Of a stretch of 64,000 nucleotides of DNA, positions 57,278-64,000 are shown in pieces. Each line of letters starts with the position of its first letter. Positions within the stretch are counted from its first letter, which is position 1. The DNA is from Flammula alnicola (lineage: Eukaryota; Basidiomycota; Agaricomycetes; Agaricales; Strophariaceae). The notes below the pieces were generated by a model. That model did no database searches, had not been told where the DNA came from, and saw only the letters and a list, made by a program, of their open reading frames with translations. Both the position numbers and the translations under genes were made by a program. The stretch lies in contig JADNRV010000084.1 in assembly GCA_015499995.1 (NCBI GenBank), positions 62,001-126,000 on the forward strand. The letters run 5' to 3'.

Positions 57278-60073
57278 ATGCAGACCGCCAATCACCAAGG
57301 ATCAGGCGGCCAGATTGCTCTCAAAGGTTAGACCATCTCGACGAAATGCTGTCTCTCAAATAGCATAGTGATCTTAGTTTTGTGCCAGGGATGGATCTCC
57401 TCGAATCCAAGGTAGTCGCAGGGGCGTTTCATACTGCCGATGAAAACTACGATGCTCCCAAATGTCATCCGAACACCCGAGTCGCCATCCTGGACGAAAT
57501 AATGGCATGGCTCGATGATACCAACGACAGTCGTCGTGCGATGTGGATGCGCGGTGCCGCTGGAGCTGGCAAGTCAGCAATCGCACGGACGATAGCACAG
57601 ATGTGTGAGAAGCAAGGTCGCCTGTCTGCTTCATTCTTTTTTTCAAGGACGGCCAATGACACAAGGCGAAGTGATGTGAAATATCTGGTGGCAACTCTTG
57701 TACACCAGATGGTGGAAAATATCCCAGAAATCCGACAGCATATCACCACAACAATGCTCAACAACCAATTCATTTTCGATTTAGCGCTGGAGACACAAAT
57801 CAATAAGCTTCTCGTTGACCCCCTTTCACATCTCTCCGATATATCTGCTCATCCAATCCTTCCTAAGGTCATTATCATTGATGGTCTGGATGAGTGTCGC
57901 AACAAGGACGCGCAGAACACCATTGTGAAGGGATTCGTGGAAGCTCTCGCGCAGATGCAACACAACTTTCCGCACAGGCTGCTCATTGCGAGTCGGCCTG
58001 AACAGAATATCCAATCCTCTTTTGGCCTTCAGGAGCTTGCTCCATTCCTCAGGCATCTTCCGCTTGACAACTCTTGGAAGCCCGACGACGATATTCGGAC
58101 ATTTCTTGTTGACAGTTTTGCTGACATTAGGCAAACGCACCCTCTCAGGAGATACATTCCCGTCAACTGGCCAGCCCCCCACGATATCGAGAAACTCGTC
58201 GAGAAATCGTCCGGCCAATTTATCTATGCGGCTACGGTCAGCAAGTACATCAAATCGAATGAACATCATCCCGTCGAATGCTTGCAAATAGTCATCAATC
58301 TCGTCAAGGATCCCGAAAATCGACCTTATGCCGAACTCGATGCGCTGTATGCCCACATTTTTGCACAGGCCAAAAAGCCTGAACTCGCTCTTTGTATCCT
58401 CCGTATTCATCTTATGGAGTCGGTAGAACCCAATGTCGACCTGCCATTTGAGGAGATTCGCTTCATTGAGCGCTTCCTTGGTCTGGGCGAGGGCAAACTC
58501 GAACTCACTCTAACTGACCTTTTGTCAATAGTGGAAGTGGAACGGCAAGGAGAAGCCTTAAAGATCAAGTTCCTTCATGCCTCTCTTCCGGACTTCTTGT
58601 TGGATGAAACCCGTGCCGGAAGGTTTTACGCCAATAGCGACAAGATTTGCGTCCATCTTTTCCGTCGTTGTCTCAATCATGTCTCGGAATGTAAGTGTTC
58701 AAGAGGCCTGATTGATAGCGCGATTGACTAGTTTTCCAGTGACAGGAGATGTATTTGATGATTATGACCGCCAGCTGATCTTGACCTGTTTCAAGGGTCC
58801 TGAACATTTCGCAGAGAGTGTTCGAGAGGCTCACTTGGAGTTTGCTGATGCTTTTGCCAGTGTTGATTTGAAAGCTGCTTTGAAGCTCGCTTCCAAGATG
58901 GATGATGATGAGCATCGGGGTCCATTACTGTGTCCTCTCGTGGCAAAATTTCTCAGATTGATTTTACGGGAGGTATTTCTGTCTTATTTCTGTCCTACTT
59001 GGTCGACCGCTGTCCTGATATACTTCATCACCTTTCAGCACACAAAACTGTCCTCATCTCAATCGCCTGATGTCCTGTTGAAAGTTGTCAATCAACTTCC
59101 AGAATGGATATCAAATCAACTTCAAAAACTTCCATTAGACGGTCCCATCTCCAGGTACACTCTTAGAAGCGCCTTCAATGGGCTGGATTATCTAACACCC
59201 CACATTAATAGCTCTCTTGAGAACAATGACATCGAAAAATTGGTTGATGATCCCGAAGATCCCGAACTGTACTTTTGTTGGTCCTTGATGTCTAATCCAA
59301 AGCTCACTGCTATCTTTTGCGGCGTCGAACAACTGGGGGCATTTGCAATAAATGGAAATACATATGCATATGCCGCCCAAAATTGTTGCCGTTTTATCTT
59401 TAGCGCCCTGTCATGGTAGGTCTGTCCAATTGGCTCCTTATCATTCGTGCTCACAGCCTAAGGTTATTAGTGAACAGGTTAGCTTAATCTCCTTCAAGTT
59501 GAAAAGGAGGTTGAATCTCTCTGCGATACATGCGCGTTTCCTCTTGGGGCATGCAGCACCTCGGGTTGACGTTTATCTCTCGCTTCAAAACCTCGTCATG
59601 ATCAGGCACGATTCAATGCAAGAGGATTTGTGTCAGGCCTCTTCCTCAGATGAGTACCGGACTTGTCTGGTTTCTCACCTCGAGCACCATTTCCGCCAAC
59701 AATTCCTTGAGACACTTCGATTTTCATCGTCCATCCCAGAAAGAGAAAGGGAGAAGTGGGAGACTTTGATGGTCTCTCTTGTAGATTATCTGGTAAAGGT
59801 AGGAATCCTATTGTTAGTTTCCAAAGATAGATTCTGACCGAGAACGCTAAGTAGACACGTGAAGAATTCCCTTCCCTTGAAGAACAAGGCTCACCCCATG
59901 TTCAGGACGAGCGACAGACAGTCCAGCGGCGGGCAGAGCATCCCCGCCATCCCATGTCAACACGGCCCAGTTCTAGTGTGCTGCAGGCACAGCCACGGAA
60001 CGAGCCCACATCGAAGAAGCGTCTTCGAACGAACTCCAACGTTCCGAAAACGAAAAAGCCACGAAAGCCGTAG
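57278..60073 (+). CDS. NACHT NTPase (STAND/NLR-like), paralogue E with basic tail
   Basis: Most diverged member, and the only one with an intact convergent neighbour. Exon 1 57278-57326 (MQTANHQGSGGQIALK); intron to 57388; NACHT exon GMDLLESKVVAGAFHTADE with GAAGAGKSAIARTIAQMC (Walker A), KVIIIDGLDECRNKDAQ (Walker B), LLIASRPEQNIQ and FLHASLPDFLLDETRAGRFY. Next exons: TGDVFDDYDRQLILTCFKGPEHF; a segment with LSSSQSPDVLLKVVNQLPEWIS; SSLENNDIEKLVDDPEDPEL; EQVSLISFKLKRRL. After YLVK (59798) an intron to 59854 gives a 72-residue last exon, TREEFPSLEEQGSPHVQDE to KKRLRTNSNVPKTKKPRKP, stop 60073. This Lys/Arg-rich end resembles a nuclear localisation signal and has no membrane helix. If the last intron is unused the stop is at 59837. 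Confidence 0.8.
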
Positions 60074-60173
60074 AGATTCAGGGTGGAAGAGGGCCCAGGG
60101 CCATGTACTGTAGAAATGATGGTATATTGCTATGGATTCTTCACGAAATATATTCTCGAGTATAACTTTGGAC

Positions 60174-60656
60174 TTATATTATATATCGAGGTAGTGTCAT
60201 ATCGATGTTCATACATGCCTTGATTAATTTCTGGATAGCTTCTCGATCGTAGGCAAGAGACTCGATGGGAACACCCACAGCATGGGAAAAGTTGAAGAGT
60301 CGGTGGCATATGACAGTAATAACGAATTGGCACCCACAACCCTCAGGCCTCAGTATGCAAGTACCAAAATGGTGCATATATCCAACCCAGCACATTAAAG
60401 GCATAAGGACGAGCAGTGCGTAAGCTGTGCAGTAGCAGAAATACACCGACACATTGAAAACGATGATGAACATCAGTATATATTCTCCCATATATGCTGT
60501 TGTACGTTGACTGGTGTGGGGTAAAGGAATCAATAACGATCGTAGCATCAGTGCAAAGAAATAACCAACCATGTTTAACCCCCCTCCCCTCACTTTTGCC
60601 CATCTTCGACTCCAAAACGATAGGACCGACGTGTGCTGCTCGATATTCATGAGCAT
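60174..60656 (-). CDS. Small multi-pass membrane protein, convergent with NACHT E
   Basis: Uninterrupted 160-codon frame from ATG 60656 to stop 60174. Two or three hydrophobic segments are visible (MVGYFFALMLRSLLIPL; ILMFIIVFNVSVYFCYC joined to ALLVLMPLMCWVGYM), followed by a Cys-rich loop and a C-terminal part AYDREAIQKLIKACMNIDM. That last part and its DNA match relics downstream of NACHT A, B and C, always in convergent orientation, 100-600 bp from the NACHT stop. Introns cannot be excluded. No family recognised; a partner or immunity-type role is speculative. Confidence 0.45.
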   Translation of the reverse strand: MLMNIEQHTSVLSFWSRRWAKVRGGGLNMVGYFFALMLRSLLIPLPHTSQRTTAYMGEYILMFIIVFNVSVYFCYCTAYALLVLMPLMCWVGYMHHFGTCILRPEGCGCQFVITVICHRLFNFSHAVGVPIESLAYDREAIQKLIKACMNIDMTLPRYII

Positions 60657-62489
60657 GCTGGTATCCTCTGCGAGCTATACAGGCGCGTCGAAGACTTGTG
60701 TGTAGATATCGTTGGATTCAGTCTATACTCGTATGAGGAATGTTGATACGATGTTGTGGAGGGGCGGAAGCAAAATGTGCTGGTACTTATTTGAAACACC
60801 GCAACTCGCGACTAACAGTTGAACCGTCCTTGACTCTCTTTAGTATACTTAGCTCGACAATTAAGCAATGACGGCGCTCACCTCTTTATCATCTCGGCCT
60901 CTGACCTCGTAGCCTCAAGAGATGGTGGAGAAAATCGTCGACATGCAGCCTCGAATGCCACACGGATAGGAGATCAACAGTCAGTTACATTCCCCTTTTC
61001 ACAAGTTACAATTCACGCATACATTGCGAATCTCAAGGTAGACGGAAGGATGGGCAGACAGCCACCAGCAGCAACAACTTTTAACGGCCGATGAGCTTCT
61101 CGATGATGCCTGCCGGTTCAGCTTGGCGATCTGGTTGCGTCATCTATGGCGGGCCCACATTTTGCGAAGGCCTTCAGCTCTTCGAGTTTTTTTCGGAGTG
61201 GATTCACTGTCAATTCGCCACCCCGCCACCCGCACAGTTTGGCAGGCTTCAGTCGTCGTCAGAACGTCCCAGTCACTTTGGCCGCCTAGATGGCCGTGTT
61301 TGCATGGCGGGAAAGATCCTCTGGAGGTTATCAGTCGTCCTAGATTTTTCAGAGTGATATCGGCGTCCTTTCTCAACCTGCGGGGCTCATGCGCGTCGGC
61401 GAGTCTGACAATACGTTGAAATTTTTGAGGATTCTTCCTGGTGAGTTCCTCGGTCACCTTATTCTTGAATCCTTTTCTTGTGGGCTCTTCTGCCTTTTGG
61501 ATGTCCTTTTTGTCCTTGCGGCTGTCAGCCTGAACGGCCTTCCTTGACGCATATCCTCAGGCCTGAGGCCTTGAGGTCTTGCAGTTGATATCACACCGGT
61601 TCTTGAGGGGTTGCTGATATCGATCACACCTCTTAATATCGGGCAATAACTGTTCGCGTTCAACGTTTTCAGTCATGGACATAACATGGTGGAAAGATGA
61701 AGAGATGGAAATTCTGACTCACCCCAGCCCGCTTCCGCAATACCGTTATGTGACATGTGACAAGAGTCACGTTCTTTGGGCAGATTGGTCGTGGAGGTCG
61801 AGACACAGACGGGATAAATGCGAATGCGAGTGGAGGAGTGGCCTAAGAAAGTGCTGGAGCCTAGACGGAATAATGGATGTGGCTTCAGCCATCTCCCTCT
61901 TTTATGTGATGCAATAATGGGTGTCAATGAAAGAGAGCACAGAGCTGATGCGCCTTTCTCAGCTTTCAGATGTCCTGGCCTAGATGCATTTCCGTGCCAG
62001 AAAGCCCAAGAGGCCACATTGAGGAGTCAGATATTTCCTGTCTCTATCCTGGACAAGCGATAAGAGAAGAACAAGAACGAAACTTGGAACCATAAACCGA
62101 GTTCATTGGATGTGAAGCATAGCGGACAGTACGGAACTTATTCACCAATGGATTACATGCTGTCACTCTTAACGGACATGTGGTTATGACAGACGCTTCA
62201 CGACCTGGAATGGGTTGCCAGAAGTCGTCCAGGTGGGAGAAGGGATGCCTTAACGCCAGATGGAAAGGTTTAATCGACGTTTTCTGGGTCGATGAAAGAT
62301 CGAGTGTCAACGCATGTGGGATTCCGTATGGAGTCGTCCGCACCTGTCATGTTCCTTCTTGCAGTTCTTCGGAAAGTTGCTGGAGGGTTATTCTGAGGAG
62401 GAAGGCTTCCAGTATGCTCGGAATGTCGCTCAAAAACGGATGGTTCTCAAGAGCAGTTTTAGTCTTCGGATGCGTGGGTCGTCAATCAT
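60657..62489. other. Gene-poor region, no supported gene
   Basis: Many overlapping short ORFs on both strands (for example 61140-61457 minus, 61675-61917 plus), none with a recognised domain or good splice-supported model. Could be an old transposon remnant, but no diagnostic motif is seen. Confidence 0.4.
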
Positions 62490-62698
62490 GCCGGCATTCA
62501 AATATTCAAACCCCAAATTCCACCCATATAAGAAAGGTTCAGACCCTCTTTCTTCGCCGTCAGGGCACACTCTTCTGTTCTTACCTACCACCATCGACGG
62601 CGGCTCTTGACCTCCTAACCCACTTTCCTTATTTCTGCCCACCTCATAACTATCTTTAACTATCTTTCACTCTCGAGCCCACACTATTATCCATCAAA
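62490..62698 (+). promoter_or_regulatory. Conserved promoter, small membrane-protein paralogue
   Basis: CGGCATTCAAATATTCAAAC, then CATATAAGAAAG (TATA-like), ACCACCATCGACGG and a CT-rich stretch before ATG 62699; same order as before 26102 on the minus strand. Confidence 0.5.
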
Positions 62699-63249
62699 AT
62701 GCCCCTTTCTTGCGTACCTTTCCCATCTATCGCTCTCGTCCTCACTTCAGATCAAGCTTTCATCCCGAGGCGTCCTTCTGTCATCAAAATTGACATGGAC
62801 TCATCGCCAGCGATGGCTCCAACTGTTCCAGCAGATTTGATGGTACGTCAAAAATACCCTCGCATTTTCTGCCCTATTAATAACTCTATTTTAGAAAACC
62901 ATAGACTTGCGCGATGTCGATCCTTCGGAATACGAGCAATTCTCCTACATCCTTCGAAGCGAGTCGGTAGGTCTGTTCAACCAAGCAACGAAGTAAACTC
63001 TCTAATCTTCTATAACATAGGCCACCGATGTTGACGACTTTCGAGGAGAAAAGGCCTGTGACGTCGCGAGGTTTTCGAGGAGAGGGCTCTTCTAGTAATG
63101 TGGTAAAGGTGCGTTGTCCATATAAATGCATGCTAGCACATTCTGAACTCTGGTGTAAGGACATCGCTTCGGTCGTGATACACGCTTTTCGCAATCTGTT
63201 TCCTCTCAAAGTTGCAGAGTCCGTCCGCCGCAACATTTACCGACACTAG
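62699..63249 (+). pseudogene. Paralogue of the 26102 small membrane-protein gene, frame-shifted
   Basis: Exon 1 MPLSCVPFPSIALVLTSDQ...PADLM, then KTIDLRDVDPSEYEQFSYIL after an intron ending TTTTAG, then ATDVDD. Here about 17 bases present in the paralogue are missing, so the third exon runs into a stop (RRGLF) while the sequence EEKRPVTSRGFRGEG continues in another frame. The final exon (DIASVVIHAFRNLFPLKVAES) ends early at 63249, without the hydrophobic C-terminus. Likely inactive. Confidence 0.55.
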
Positions 63250-63788
63250 CTTCGTACTGCTCATCCTGTCCCGGCTATCCTGCTTCTTCATATTCCACCA
63301 CCCTGGCTGTCATCCTGCTTTCTTGCAACCCTCACTCGGCGAAACACGGACAACTTGTCTCGCCTACTGTATCTATAATACTTTATTGCTCTCTTCGATG
63401 TACCATACATTAATACTTCCTCTAGACTTGTACATGCAGTCATCTACAGATATGACATCGACGTCTGGAGGATTAGCCTTCAGCTAAAGTTCGAAATGCA
63501 TTTTATTGCCTGAAGCGGCTTCTGAGCCTCTCGGCGTTAGGTTTTCACTCTTGTTTCTGCTATGTGCAGACATCAGTATGAAATTTGGCAGAAAATTGGT
63601 ACATGACAACAGATAATAAATATCTATTGCAATATTCCATGCTACTAGCAATGGTTTGGATCCAGATCGATGCGACGCAGAGGATGGCATAACAGTGAGA
63701 AATTTCTCCAAAGCAGTAGCGATCCGAGCAAGGATTGTGTCGATCGAAGCTAGACGATTATTAAGATCTGCCGGGATCGAACCAAGGC
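63250..63788. other. Intergenic, no supported gene
   Basis: Short ORFs only. Confidence 0.5.
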
Positions 63789-64000
63789 TCAGGGCGAAGC
63801 AGATGCTGGAGGTCCCTCAGCAATAGGCTTCATAGGTTTGGGAGGAACCGGGGGTTTGAAGTCGTCCAACATGTCGTCTTGAACATAGTCCGGGAACGTA
63901 TAGGGCTCTAGAGGAGGAAGTTTAGCTGTTTCAGTGGCGTAGCTAATGGGTCAGGTTTTGTTGACGGACTGGCCTTAACTTCGACAGACGACGTAGCCAA
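63789..64000 (-). CDS. 3' end of an unidentified gene, cut by the window edge
   Basis: Minus-strand last exon after a plausible acceptor (CCCATTAG near 63948): TETAKLPPLEPYTFPDYVQDDMLDDFKPPVPP, then a Pro-rich end KPMKPIAEGPPASASP with the stop at 63789-63791. Low-complexity, probably disordered C-terminus. The rest lies beyond 64000, so the family cannot be told. Confidence 0.45.

Noticed and set aside
62180..62640. RNase-H-like pol fragment (frame with MTDASRPG)
   Set aside because: Only a few residues resemble the motif, and the frame lacks other reverse-transcriptase or RNase H signatures.
63760..63800. tRNA-like T-loop string (GGTTCGATCCC on the minus strand)
   Set aside because: The T-stem does not pair properly, no acceptor or anticodon stem is visible upstream, and the segment lies at the end of a coding exon.

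Overview
The window looks like nuclear DNA of a filamentous basidiomycete, most likely an Agaricomycete wood or litter decayer. Genes are split by many 50-90 nt GT-AG introns. They include a secreted class II (ligninolytic-type) peroxidase, an AA14-type copper LPMO, WSC-domain protein, F-box/LRR paralogues, a HET-domain protein and a cluster of NACHT NTPases. There is no prokaryotic operon structure, and I saw no convincing rRNA, tRNA or CRISPR. Most exon joins below were made by eye from splice consensus plus frame continuity, so individual junctions are predictions.

Layout. (1) 1-1575 is an inverted copy of an element found complete at about 51965-53575. (2) 3.6-21.1 kb is mostly single-copy: an F-box/LRR gene, carnitine acetyltransferase, a secreted two-WSC protein, a stand-alone dsRNA-binding protein that resembles the N-terminus of a DEAH helicase, an AA14 LPMO with a Ser/Gly tail, and the mitochondrial GTP/GDP carrier. 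(3) 21.3-28.6 kb holds two frame-broken F-box copies around a HET-domain gene and a small membrane-protein gene. (4) 28.9-32.3 kb holds a diverged ~450 bp direct repeat and then an intact class II peroxidase with an unusual Mn site. (5) 33.5-60.7 kb is a repeat-rich island with five paralogous NACHT genes (called A-E here).

The NACHT island is the notable part. All five genes share one architecture: a ~16-residue first exon, an ~80 nt intron, one long NACHT exon, and four or five short C-terminal exons without WD40, ankyrin or TPR repeats. B, C and D also share a 10-codon upstream ORF just before the start. Genes C and D are head-to-head arms of a ~3.4 kb palindrome. A final exon, missed if each gene is ended at its first long-frame stop, extends every paralogue. 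In C and D it encodes a C-terminal transmembrane helix; in A, B and E it encodes different tails. Downstream of each NACHT gene, in convergent orientation, lies a relative of a small multi-pass membrane protein gene that is intact only beside E.

Together with the nearby HET gene, fungal NACHT genes of this type suggest a non-self-recognition or programmed-cell-death locus evolving by duplication and inversion. That function is inference; the duplications, splice structures and tails are read from the sequence. The core-metabolism genes (carnitine acetyltransferase, GTP/GDP carrier) and secreted enzymes (LPMO, peroxidase, WSC protein) are unrelated neighbours rather than a pathway cluster.
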